Positions 45,746 through 53,366 of a stretch of DNA of 60,357 bases are shown here, piece by piece. Each line of letters begins with the position of its first letter. Position 1 is the stretch's first letter. The translations under genes were made by a program, and so were the position numbers. Source of the stretch: Caldithrix sp. RBG_13_44_9 (GTDB lineage: Bacteria > Calditrichota > Calditrichia > RBG-13-44-9); contig MESS01000079.1 in the NCBI GenBank assembly GCA_001771055.1, positions 1 through 60,357 of the forward strand, in the 5' to 3' direction. The notes beneath the pieces were generated by a model that worked only from the letters and a program-made list of their open reading frames with translations, did no database searches and was not told where the DNA came from.

Positions 45746-46690
45746 ATGAAACGGATTCTGGTAACTGGAGGTGCAGGTTTTATCGGTTCCCACCTTTGTG
45801 AAAAACTGCTGAATGATGGTCATGAAGTCATTTGTCTGGATAATTTTTTTACTGGTTTCAAACGGAATATTCTGCATCTGCTGGATAATCACCGTTTTGA
45901 ATTGGTGCGGCAGGACGTTACTCTGCCGGTACTACTGGAGGTTGATAAAATTTACCATCTGGCCTGTCCCGCCTCTCCTGTTCATTATCAGTATAATCCG
46001 GTAAAGACCATAAAAACCAATGTCATGGGTACCATCAATATGCTGGGTTTGGCGAAACGGGTTAGAGCCAGAGTATTGCTGGCTTCGACCTCGGAAGTTT
46101 ACGGAGATCCCAAAGTTCATCCCCAGACCGAAGATTACTGGGGGAATGTCAATCCAATTGGCATCCGCAGCTGTTATGATGAAGGCAAACGGGTAGCAGA
46201 GACCCTGATGATGGACTATCATCGGCAGAATAAAGTGGATATCAAAATTGTGCGGATCTTTAATACCTATGGACCCAGAATGGCTCCCAATGACGGAAGG
46301 GTCGTCAGTAATTTTATCCTGCAGGCGCTTAGAGGACAGGATATCACTATTTTTGGCAAAGGTGATCAAACCCGTTCCTTCTGTTACATCGATGACTTAC
46401 TGACTGGATTGATCCAGATGATGGAGGTTGATGATTTCATCGGACCGGTCAATTTAGGAAATCCGGATGAATTTACGATTCTACAGCTAGCTCAGCAAAT
46501 TCTGGCTATGATCGGCTCCAAATCAAAAATAGTATATCACCCGTTGCCTTCGGATGACCCCACTCAAAGGAAGCCGGATATTACATTGGCCAGAAATAAA
46601 TTGGGATGGTATCCTGGTGTTTCTCTAAAGACTGGTCTGAAGAAGACTATTAAATATTTTGAGGATCTGCTGCAAAGCGGACAAGTTTAG
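45746..46690 (+). CDS. UDP-glucuronate decarboxylase (UDP-xylose synthase), SDR family
   Basis: 314 residues. The Rossmann motif is TGGAGFIGSHLCEKL (7-21); TSEVYGDPKVHPQ and the catalytic YDEGKR (Y-x3-K) match UXS enzymes closely, as do LACPASPVHYQYNP and NTYGPRM. It converts UDP-glucuronate to UDP-xylose via a 4-keto intermediate using bound NAD. A dTDP-glucose dehydratase-like activity is less likely given the ACPASP motif. Start by ATG with an AAGGA RBS. Confidence 0.92.
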   Translation: MKRILVTGGAGFIGSHLCEKLLNDGHEVICLDNFFTGFKRNILHLLDNHRFELVRQDVTLPVLLEVDKIYHLACPASPVHYQYNPVKTIKTNVMGTINMLGLAKRVRARVLLASTSEVYGDPKVHPQTEDYWGNVNPIGIRSCYDEGKRVAETLMMDYHRQNKVDIKIVRIFNTYGPRMAPNDGRVVSNFILQALRGQDITIFGKGDQTRSFCYIDDLLTGLIQMMEVDDFIGPVNLGNPDEFTILQLAQQILAMIGSKSKIVYHPLPSDDPTQRKPDITLARNKLGWYPGVSLKTGLKKTIKYFEDLLQSGQV

Positions 46691-46715
46691 TTCTCAAATG
46701 AAAAAAAATTAGTAC

Positions 46716-47636
46716 ATGGGAAAGTTTAAGATTGGACATTTTACCGATTTAACAAAGGGAACCGGCTGTACGGTCATACTCTGCCCTGAGGGTACCAAAG
46801 CTTCAGGCTGTGCCCGGGGAGTATCCCCCGGTACCCGGGAGTTTGCTTTACTGTCTCCTTTCAGGAAAGTTGAAGAGATACATGCGGTTTTTTTAACCGG
46901 TGGGAGTGCATTCGGTCTGGATGCAGCCGGCGGAGTGATGCGTTATCTGGCAGAGCAGGGGCGGGGATACCACACCCCCCTGGCAAAAATTCCCATTGTT
47001 CCGGCAGCGGTGATCTATGATCTGGCAGTAATTGATCCAGGCGCTTTTCCAACTGCGGAAAATGCCTATCAGGCGTGCCAGGCTGCCCGGTCCGATGCCC
47101 AGCATCAGGGTACCATTGGTGCCGGTACCGGCGCTACCGTAGGTAAATGGGCCGGCTTGGAGTATATGATGAAAGGCGGAATAGGCATCTCCAGCTATCG
47201 AATGAATGATCTTTGGGTAGAGACCCTGGCAGTGGTCAATCCGGTAGGAGATGTTATTGATGCAAATGGAAATATCATCGCTGGAGCGCAGCGGCAGGGA
47301 ATATTTATTGCCCAGAATGATCCCAGTCTGCGCTGGAAGACCAGTGATTTAAAATTCGGGCAAAATACTATTCTGGTAGTGGTAATGACAAATGCCAGAT
47401 TGAGCAAGATGCAACTGTATTACCTGGCAGAGCGGGCTCATAATGGAATTGTCCGAGCGGTAATTCCGGCACATACCAGCTACGATGGTGATTTAGTATT
47501 TGCTCTGTCACTTCCTCAGACCGAGGCTCAAATCGATCAAATTACTGAGATTGCAACTGAGATCACCCGCCGGAGCATCATTCAGGGAGTGATGGAAGCG
47601 AAATCACTTGGGGGGATACCAGCCCTGAGAAAGTAA
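46716..47636 (+). CDS. P1/DmpA-family peptidase (Ntn-like, S58)
   Basis: 306 residues. The family features are present: the N-terminal GHFTDLTKGTGCTVILCPEG block, LTGGSAFGLDAAGGVMRYL, GAGTGATVGKW and MKGGIGISS. The conserved NTILVVVMTNA segment holds the position of the self-cleavage nucleophile, where the Ser of DmpA is replaced by Thr. Such proteins are aminopeptidases or beta-peptidases that process themselves into two chains. Physiological substrate unknown. It lies 25 bases after the decarboxylase gene. Confidence 0.88.
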   Translation: MGKFKIGHFTDLTKGTGCTVILCPEGTKASGCARGVSPGTREFALLSPFRKVEEIHAVFLTGGSAFGLDAAGGVMRYLAEQGRGYHTPLAKIPIVPAAVIYDLAVIDPGAFPTAENAYQACQAARSDAQHQGTIGAGTGATVGKWAGLEYMMKGGIGISSYRMNDLWVETLAVVNPVGDVIDANGNIIAGAQRQGIFIAQNDPSLRWKTSDLKFGQNTILVVVMTNARLSKMQLYYLAERAHNGIVRAVIPAHTSYDGDLVFALSLPQTEAQIDQITEIATEITRRSIIQGVMEAKSLGGIPALRK

Positions 47637-47883
47637 ATTCTTTCCCAGTCATAAAATACTTTCCTCATCATCACTCTGGTCCTGCTCTCATTAAAAATTT
47701 CTTTTTAAAAACATTCCCACCGACTCATTCAGATAAATTTTCTCACCAGGATTATCGATCAGTTTATTGTGATTATTTCCAGAAGGCCTTCCTTACTTGA
47801 AGTAGCAAAATTTCAACATCTGTGCGATTTTAGACACATTTGTATTTTTATGTTTGGATTTTCGACATTTTTAAATAATCAGG
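47637..47883. other. Intergenic stretch upstream of a sigma-54-like element
   Basis: Part of a gap of about 365 bases ahead of two tiny genes. It is AT-rich and carries no gene that I can support. A TGTG-N10-CACA imperfect repeat near 47820 might be a regulator site but is weak. Confidence 0.4.
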
Positions 47884-47900
47884 TCGGCACGATGATTGTC
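47884..47900 (+). promoter_or_regulatory. Sigma-54-like (-24/-12) promoter ahead of two small genes
   Basis: CGGCACGATGATTGTC fits the sigma-54 pattern: GGCACG in the -24 box, correct spacing, and TTG in the -12 box with T in place of the conserved C. The predicted start would be near 47911, about 90 bases before the first small gene. Two departures from consensus (first T to C, last C to T) keep confidence moderate. Confidence 0.5.
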
Positions 47901-48001
47901 AATAAACTTATTATAAATAATATCTTATAACAGATGCACAAAAACTCTTTTTTGCTGGCATTGGATTTGTATTTATTAGGAATCATAGTGAGGAATGCAA
48001 C

Positions 48002-48172
48002 ATGGTTGAAACGCAGGAATACTACAAGAAAATATCTGAAATTCAGGAACATTATCAGCAGGACTATCATCAGACCATCAGTTTTTATGAGGCAATGGCT
48101 ATATTTTTAAGCGCCATAGCCCTGGAAGAAAATGATCAGATAGCGAATTGGACACAGAAATATCAAAATTGA
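48002..48172 (+). CDS. Small protein, 56 residues, unknown
   Basis: Starts at ATG 48002 with a GAGGA ribosome-binding site seven bases upstream (GTGAGGAATGCAAC). It encodes a Tyr/Gln/Glu-rich N-terminal half (QEYYKKISEIQEHYQQD) and a short hydrophobic stretch (MAIFLSAIAL), ending in WTQKYQN. No family recognised. The next small gene starts 8 bases after its stop with its own GAGGT site, so the two look like a mini-operon behind the sigma-54-like element. Confidence 0.55.
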   Translation: MVETQEYYKKISEIQEHYQQDYHQTISFYEAMAIFLSAIALEENDQIANWTQKYQN

Positions 48173-48180
48173 GGTATTGC

Positions 48181-48366
48181 ATGAAGAGGGTTTCGGATTA
48201 TCAAAAAATGCAGTTAAAGGCTATTCAAAATTTTTATAATGATGTGAACCAACGTACTCAGTCCCAGTTTTCCATGAGTGATGTAATTATCGCCTGGTTC
48301 ACTGAGGGTCATGCCGAGGTTTTTCGCCGGAAGAATTTACGAAATAAAATGTTAGCTATTTCTTAA
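48181..48366 (+). CDS. Small protein, 61 residues, unknown
   Basis: Start chosen at ATG 48181, with a GAGGT RBS; a frame-open start at 48148 would overlap the previous small gene. The sequence MKRVSDYQKMQLKAIQNFY, then SMSDVIIAWFTEGHAEVFRR, suggests a compact helical domain. No family recognised. Followed 44 bases later by a strong terminator. Together with the preceding gene it forms a discrete transcription unit. Confidence 0.6.
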   Translation: MKRVSDYQKMQLKAIQNFYNDVNQRTQSQFSMSDVIIAWFTEGHAEVFRRKNLRNKMLAIS

Positions 48367-48409
48367 ACGATTACCTCCTAAAAGTGGTTAGTCATCATAG
48401 ACCTCCTCC

Positions 48410-48440
48410 AAAAAGGCCGGGGAATCAACCGGCCTTTTTT
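48410..48440. terminator. Bidirectional intrinsic terminator overlapping the 3' end of yjbQ
   Basis: An 11-bp stem, AAAAAGGCCGG pairing with CCGGCCTTTTT, around an 8-base loop. It serves the small genes on the + strand; on the - strand the last codons and stop of yjbQ (stop at 48425-48427) lie inside the hairpin. Confidence 0.9.
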
Positions 48441-48859
48441 AGTCCCATAAATTGAACAATCAGTCGGCGATTTCTTTTCCGGTTGTCAAAATCGATGAAA
48501 ACAATCTGTTGCCAGGTGCCAAGAAGCAAGCTGTTGGCTTTAAATGGAATAGTAAGAGCCGGTTTCAGCAGGGCAGCTCTTAAGTGGGCATATCCGTTTC
48601 CATCCTGCCAGGTCTGATCATGATGATATGATTTGTCCTGCGGAATTATAGAATCAAAAAATTCAGGAAGATCCTTTATAAGCCCGGGTTCATATTCAAT
48701 GGTAGTGATACCCCCGGTGCTGCCTGGTACCATTACGGTCACCTGTCCCTCGCTCAATTCAGTTTGCTTGAGCAAGGCAGCAACCTGCGGGGTTATATCG
48801 ATAATATCAGTATATCCCCGGGTCTGCAGAAGAATTTCTTCGGTCTTAATTTCCAGCAT
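48425..48859 (-). CDS. yjbQ: YjbQ/UPF0047-family protein
   Basis: 144 residues. Family features: QVTVMVPGSTGGITTIEYEPG, then the conserved DGNGYAHLRAALL and LLLGTWQQIVFIDFDNR. The usual His after VTVMVPGST (often HTTAAI) is replaced by GG here, although the second His of GYAHLRA is kept. Members can have weak thiamin-phosphate synthase activity and their true role is unclear. It overlaps the PTS EIIB gene by 14 bases. Confidence 0.9.
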   Translation of the reverse strand: MLEIKTEEILLQTRGYTDIIDITPQVAALLKQTELSEGQVTVMVPGSTGGITTIEYEPGLIKDLPEFFDSIIPQDKSYHHDQTWQDGNGYAHLRAALLKPALTIPFKANSLLLGTWQQIVFIDFDNRKRNRRLIVQFMGLKKAG

Positions 48860-49346
48860 ATTTTTTTTCGATCAATTTTTCCAGACTATAACTATTGGAG
48901 GTGGGTAAATCTTGACATTCAAAATATATTCCAGTTTTTATCAATTGGTTGAAAATGTGAATCTCTTCAATGGAGAGATACAGATATGATAAAAATTCCT
49001 GGCGGTCTTCCCGGTAATGGATACCACCAATATTTACTTTTTCTATGGATATTCCTTTATCCAGCAGGACTTTCAGAATTTGGGGTGACTTAAGCAGAAT
49101 CAGGGTGATCTTCTTAGAAGATTGCCACAGATGAACACTATTAGCAGTTTGTTCTACTGAGCATACTTCGGCTGGTAGATTTACAGGCGCTGCCATAAGC
49201 AGCAGATTTTTCTCCCACTCAGTCGAGGCGATCTCATTATTGCACACAATCAGCCGTTCCACCGGCAACTGTCCGCACCAGCCAATGATCACCTGTCCAT
49301 GAATGAGGCGGTCATCAATCCGCCAGATGATACCTGAATTTTGCAC
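48846..49346 (-). CDS. PTS EIIB component, mannose/sorbose family, orphan
   Basis: 166 residues. The phosphocysteine-free mannose-type IIB fold is recognised by RIDDRLIHGQVIIGW near the N-terminus with phospho-acceptor His16, followed by VERLIVCNNEIASTEW. In sugar uptake it passes phosphate from EIIA to the sugar in EIIC/EIID, none of which are encoded here. It is translationally coupled to yjbQ by overlap. A regulatory PTS role is possible but not shown. Confidence 0.88.
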   Translation of the reverse strand: MQNSGIIWRIDDRLIHGQVIIGWCGQLPVERLIVCNNEIASTEWEKNLLLMAAPVNLPAEVCSVEQTANSVHLWQSSKKITLILLKSPQILKVLLDKGISIEKVNIGGIHYREDRQEFLSYLYLSIEEIHIFNQLIKTGIYFECQDLPTSNSYSLEKLIEKKYAGN

Positions 49347-49637
49347 CGTACTTCGTGTCCTTCAATATGATTCATTTTTATCTCATGAGGGTGACTCGTC
49401 TTTTCTTAACATTCAGGGAAGACTTCAATCATGATCGTCCAATTTAAACATTTAGAAAAAAATTGAAATTATTTTCGAAATACTCTTTTCCTCCTTAAAG
49501 CCTATTTGCTCTAATCCATTTCAGCTCAGCAAAAAAATAGCAGCGAGATTTTGTCGGAAGGATTCAGATACTCCCTTTTCTTGCACGGTTAAGCGAAAAA
49601 AGGAATTTCTCGCTGAATATTTTGGTCGGTCGTCATC

Positions 49638-50699
49638 TTATTTTATCGATGCCACGGGTAAGGTAAAATGAATGGCTAAACCACCCTGAGGTTCATTTTC
49701 TGCCCAGATTTTGCCTCCATGAGCCTCGGTGATCACTTTGCAGATATACAGGCCCAGCCCATGACCTTTGGGATTTTTCTTATGTGGGAAACGATAATAT
49801 TTTTTGAATAGTTGAGGAAGTTCTTTTTCGGGAATCCCCAGGCCAGTATCCCTTACCGAAATCCGGACAGAGTTCTCGTCAAAGGGCTGCACCTCCAGGA
49901 TAATCGAAGAATGTTCGGGTGAATAGTTAATGGAATTCATGAGGACATTTAGAAGTAGACGTTGAATCTGGAATTCATCTGCCAGCAGGTAGTTTAACTC
50001 CGGTGGAATCTTCTTGGTAATCTTAATATTCTTATTATCGGCTTTTATCCAGACTGTTCGCAGCACCGACTCTGTGACATTGGTCAGGTCAACCGATTGT
50101 TTGTCCAATTTAAAAGCATCCTGGTCAAACATATAAATATCTGATAATTCTTCCAGCAGATCCAGAGTGTCATCTCCCAACTCGATGGACTTCTCCAGGA
50201 TATTGCGGTGACCGGCATCCAGTTTCCCGAAAGTGCCGCTGATCAATAATTCCAGGTAACCGATGAGGCTGTTTAACGGGGAACGAATGTCATGTAATAG
50301 CATGCTGGATAGTTCAAGTTGAAGCTTTTCCCGTCGTAATAACTGGTTGATAAAGGTCAGGATTTTCGGGAAGGAGTTATCCTCCTGTGAAGTTAGATTA
50401 ACCAGGTTTCCGTTGATGTCCATATCTGCCGGAGGAGGAGTACCAAAGTTAAAGATAAAGGATTTTTGGGGAGGAGGATTTAGATTTTTAAAAAATGTCT
50501 GGTAGGGGAAGTGACCTGTTTCATTATCAATCAGGAAAAGATCACTGTTAACAAAAGCCGGAAGTTCTGATTTTTTTTTAAAAAGTACTCGTTCTACCTG
50601 AAAATGATGATCCTTTAAGATCCGCTCAAATTTCCGATAAAAATCCTGATTGCTGGTCAGAATTAAAGCCTGACTGATAATTGGAATCTGATGAATCAA
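49638..50699 (-). CDS. Cytoplasmic sensor histidine kinase with degenerate receiver domain
   Basis: 353 residues from a TTG start with AAAGGGA upstream, 3 bases after the crotonase gene stop. The N-terminal region (about 10-120) resembles a receiver: ALILTSNQDFY and DLFLIDNE keep an Asp near the phospho-acceptor position (Asp58) but lack the acidic pair of the first strand. HisKA has His136 (SMLLHDIRSPLNSLIGY), and HATPase_c follows (NVLMNSINYSPEHS, DTGLGIPEKELPQLF, GHGLGLYICK). No membrane segment. The partner regulator is not adjacent. Confidence 0.9.
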   Translation of the reverse strand: MIHQIPIISQALILTSNQDFYRKFERILKDHHFQVERVLFKKKSELPAFVNSDLFLIDNETGHFPYQTFFKNLNPPPQKSFIFNFGTPPPADMDINGNLVNLTSQEDNSFPKILTFINQLLRREKLQLELSSMLLHDIRSPLNSLIGYLELLISGTFGKLDAGHRNILEKSIELGDDTLDLLEELSDIYMFDQDAFKLDKQSVDLTNVTESVLRTVWIKADNKNIKITKKIPPELNYLLADEFQIQRLLLNVLMNSINYSPEHSSIILEVQPFDENSVRISVRDTGLGIPEKELPQLFKKYYRFPHKKNPKGHGLGLYICKVITEAHGGKIWAENEPQGGLAIHFTLPVASIK

Positions 50700-50702
50700 A
50701 AT

Positions 50703-51485
50703 CTATTTCCCTTTAAAGACTGCTTTGCGTTTTCCTAGAAAAGCTGTGATACCTTCCTTCATGTCATCGGTACCGCAGATGTTACCGAAAAGTTCACTTT
50801 CCAGATTCAGGGCGGTATCAAGATTTTTATCACTACCGTTGGTAACTGCCTGGAGAATATAGCGGAGAGCCACCGGAGGTTTGGCGATCATCAATTCGGC
50901 AATTTCATTGGCCCGGGCCATCAGTTTTTCCGGAGCTACCACTTCATTGATAAGGCCTATCTCCAGTGCTTGTTTAGCGTCAATTGTTTCACCGCTCAAT
51001 AACAGATACAGGGCTTTGGTTACCCCAATCAAGCGGGGAAGGCGCTGGGTACCACCATATCCCGGGATCAGACCGAGATTGATCTCAGGTTGACCAAATT
51101 TGGCATTTTTAGAAGCAATTCGCAGATGGCAGGCCATGGCCAGTTCCAGACCGCCACCCAGGGCAAATCCGTTTATTACTGCGATTACCGGCTTTTCCAT
51201 TTTTTCAATATAGCGAAATACCTTCTGGCCCCGGGATGAAAAAATCCGGCCGGAAATCTCGTCATGATTTTTGATCTCTGCGACATCGGCCCCTGCCACA
51301 AAAGATTTTTCTCCGCTGCCGGTGATAATGATGACCGCCACCTCATCATTTTGTTTCAGTTTTTTAAAGATTTGGAATAGCTCAGTTACGGTTTCGGCAT
51401 TCAGGGCATTTAATTTTTCAGGCCGATTGATGGTGAGCAGGGCGATTGTGTGTTCAATTTTCAAAGCGATGTTTTTGGGATTCAT
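50703..51485 (-). CDS. Enoyl-CoA hydratase (crotonase family)
   Basis: 260 residues. The oxyanion-hole segment is VAGADVAEIKN and both expected catalytic Glu are present: the one in GGGLELAMACHLR and the one in FGQPEINLGLIPGYGGTQRLPRLIG. It hydrates trans-2-enoyl-CoA in fatty or amino-acid degradation. The crotonase superfamily includes other activities, but retention of both Glu supports a true hydratase. A GGAGGA RBS precedes the ATG. Confidence 0.92.
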   Translation of the reverse strand: MNPKNIALKIEHTIALLTINRPEKLNALNAETVTELFQIFKKLKQNDEVAVIIITGSGEKSFVAGADVAEIKNHDEISGRIFSSRGQKVFRYIEKMEKPVIAVINGFALGGGLELAMACHLRIASKNAKFGQPEINLGLIPGYGGTQRLPRLIGVTKALYLLLSGETIDAKQALEIGLINEVVAPEKLMARANEIAELMIAKPPVALRYILQAVTNGSDKNLDTALNLESELFGNICGTDDMKEGITAFLGKRKAVFKGK

Positions 51486-51509
51486 AAAAGTCCTCCTTTA
51501 GAGCAAAAT

Positions 51510-52574
51510 TTAAAACAACTCAACCTGACTTTGGGTACCAAGAATAAAGCGGTGGGTCTTAGGTATCCCCTTGGCTTTAATAATATCCACATTGGATCCT
51601 AAAATGCTGCTTTCAATCCTGATTCCCACATTTTCAATACGGCAGTTTTCCATGACAATACTGAATTCTATTTCACTGTTGATTATTCGCGTCTCATTGT
51701 TGATAGAAGTATAGGGTCCGACATAACTGTTTTCCACCAGCGAGTTTTCTCCAATTATTGCAGGTCCGCGAATATGACTGGATTTTATTTGGGTACCTTT
51801 GCCAATCACTACCTCTCCGGCAATCGTTGAGTTTTTATCAAGCCGGCCTTCTATCCGTCCCTGTTGGTGGGAAAGTACCAGCCGGTTAGCTTCGAGTAAA
51901 TCTTCTGGTTTTCCGGTGTCTTTCCACCAGCCGGTGATTTCGGAAAATGTAACCTTGTAGCCGTGCTGAAGAAGATATTGATGAGCATCAGAAATTTCCA
52001 GTTCACCTCTGGGACTGGGTTTGATGGAATTGACTGCTTCAAATATGGTGGAATCATATAAATATATCCCGGCGACGGCAAAATCACTTTTAGGCTTTGC
52101 GGGTTTTTCTTTTACTCCGATGATCTGGTTTTTTTTAATTTCGGGAACCCCGAATCTGGAGGGATCTTTGACTTTAGAAAGGGTCAAATGGCAATTACTG
52201 TTTTCCGATTCAAATTTTTTAATAAATTTTTGGATACCACCGACTACCATGTTGTCCCCCAGGTAAAAAATAAATGGCTCATTTTTGATAAAATTTTGTG
52301 AGATTTTCACCACATGAGCCAGTCCCAGAGGGGCTTCCTGCGGAATATATTGAATTTTAACTCCCCATTTTTCCCCTTTGCCGATTGCATTTGCGACATC
52401 CTGATTATCTGCATTCACGACGATACCAATCTGTTTGATACCAGCTTCTGCCACCGCTTCGATGGCATAATATAATATGGGCTTATTGGCAATAGGAATC
52501 AGGTGTTTGTTTTGAGTATGGGTTATGGGACGCAACCTGGTACCTCTGCCGCCGCTGGTGATGAGAGCTTTCAA
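51510..52574 (-). CDS. Glucose-1-phosphate thymidylyltransferase, long form
   Basis: 354 residues: an RmlA-type nucleotidyltransferase domain (ALITSGGRGTRLRPITHTQNKHLIPIANKPI, FYLGDNMVVGG) plus a C-terminal left-handed beta-helix of hexapeptide repeats (GEVVIGKGTQIKSSHIRGPA and following). This long type is typical of archaea and actinobacterial StrD-like enzymes. It makes dTDP-glucose or a related activated sugar. It is single, with no rmlBCD next to it. Confidence 0.9.
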   Translation of the reverse strand: MKALITSGGRGTRLRPITHTQNKHLIPIANKPILYYAIEAVAEAGIKQIGIVVNADNQDVANAIGKGEKWGVKIQYIPQEAPLGLAHVVKISQNFIKNEPFIFYLGDNMVVGGIQKFIKKFESENSNCHLTLSKVKDPSRFGVPEIKKNQIIGVKEKPAKPKSDFAVAGIYLYDSTIFEAVNSIKPSPRGELEISDAHQYLLQHGYKVTFSEITGWWKDTGKPEDLLEANRLVLSHQQGRIEGRLDKNSTIAGEVVIGKGTQIKSSHIRGPAIIGENSLVENSYVGPYTSINNETRIINSEIEFSIVMENCRIENVGIRIESSILGSNVDIIKAKGIPKTHRFILGTQSQVELF

Positions 52575-52934
52575 AGATTTCTCCTTAACAAATTAAAATG
52601 TATGAAAATACTTCTTTGTCCGATCAGGCAAATATCACAATTCAGGCAATTTCTTAATGAAATTTAGAAAGTATAATTCCCATTTGAAATAAAAAAATTC
52701 CACGTTTTATTTTTTGCCCACTTTTAGCATAGCAGCCATAACAATGTATATTAAGTGATTTCAACCTTTCAGCCGATGCCATTGTATTTAACCAGAATCG
52801 TTCCACAGATATTAAGTAATTGTTTTTTAATGAAAAATTATCCCAAAATATCCGAATAATTCTAAAAAAATCATAGTACTATCTGCTTCAACCTGGTGAT
52901 AATAGAAATCACTGTAAAAATTTTAATTTTTTAC
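52575..52934. other. AT-rich intergenic region upstream of groESL
   Basis: About 360 bases between the divergent sugar nucleotidyltransferase and the groES promoter. No gene or RNA recognised. Confidence 0.6.
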
Positions 52935-52962
52935 TTGCAAAAACCCATCAACCTTTTATAAT
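52935..52962 (+). promoter_or_regulatory. Sigma-70-type promoter of groES-groEL
   Basis: TTGCAA at 52935-52940 and a perfect TATAAT at 52957-52962 are separated by 16 bases. The CIRCE operator begins two bases downstream of the -10 box, placing it over the transcription start as usual for HrcA repression. Confidence 0.8.
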
Positions 52963-52963
52963 T

Positions 52964-52990
52964 TTAGCACTCTTAATAATGAAGTGCTAA
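52964..52990 (+). promoter_or_regulatory. CIRCE operator (HrcA binding site)
   Basis: TTAGCACTC, nine spacer bases, then AAGTGCTAA: the canonical inverted repeat with a single mismatch (A for G at the first base of the right arm). It predicts heat-shock control of groESL by HrcA; hrcA is not in the window. Confidence 0.95.
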
Positions 52991-53047
52991 AAAAACATAA
53001 TAACTTATTAAATAACAATATAATATAAAACAAATATGGAGGGTATT

Positions 53048-53341
53048 ATGAAGCTCAGACCATTAGCAGATCGAGTGGTGGTAAAACCCGTGGAAGACCA
53101 GGATAAGACTCCTGGCGGGATCATTTTGCCGGATACCGCTAAAGAGAAACCGATGAAAGGTGAAATAATTTCGGTAGGTCCTGGCAGTTTGAACGATAAG
53201 GGCGAACGGGTAAAATTGGATGTGAAAAAAGGTGATGTCGTGATTTACGGGAAATACTCCGGTACCGAATTTAAGCTGGACAATCAGGAATATTTAATTC
53301 TCAGAGAAAGTGACATCTTAGCTGTAATTGAAAAAAAGTAA
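53048..53341 (+). CDS. groS: Co-chaperonin GroES
   Basis: 97 residues from the ATG at 53048, which has a GGAGGG RBS; an upstream ATG at 53036 would add four residues over the RBS and is rejected. MKLRPLADRVVVKPVEDQDKT and the mobile loop GGIILPDTAKEKP match GroES, as does VIYGKYSGTEF. Caps GroEL for protein folding. Confidence 0.97.
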   Translation: MKLRPLADRVVVKPVEDQDKTPGGIILPDTAKEKPMKGEIISVGPGSLNDKGERVKLDVKKGDVVIYGKYSGTEFKLDNQEYLILRESDILAVIEKK

Positions 53342-53366
53342 GAAAATTTAAGATAGGAGATATAAC

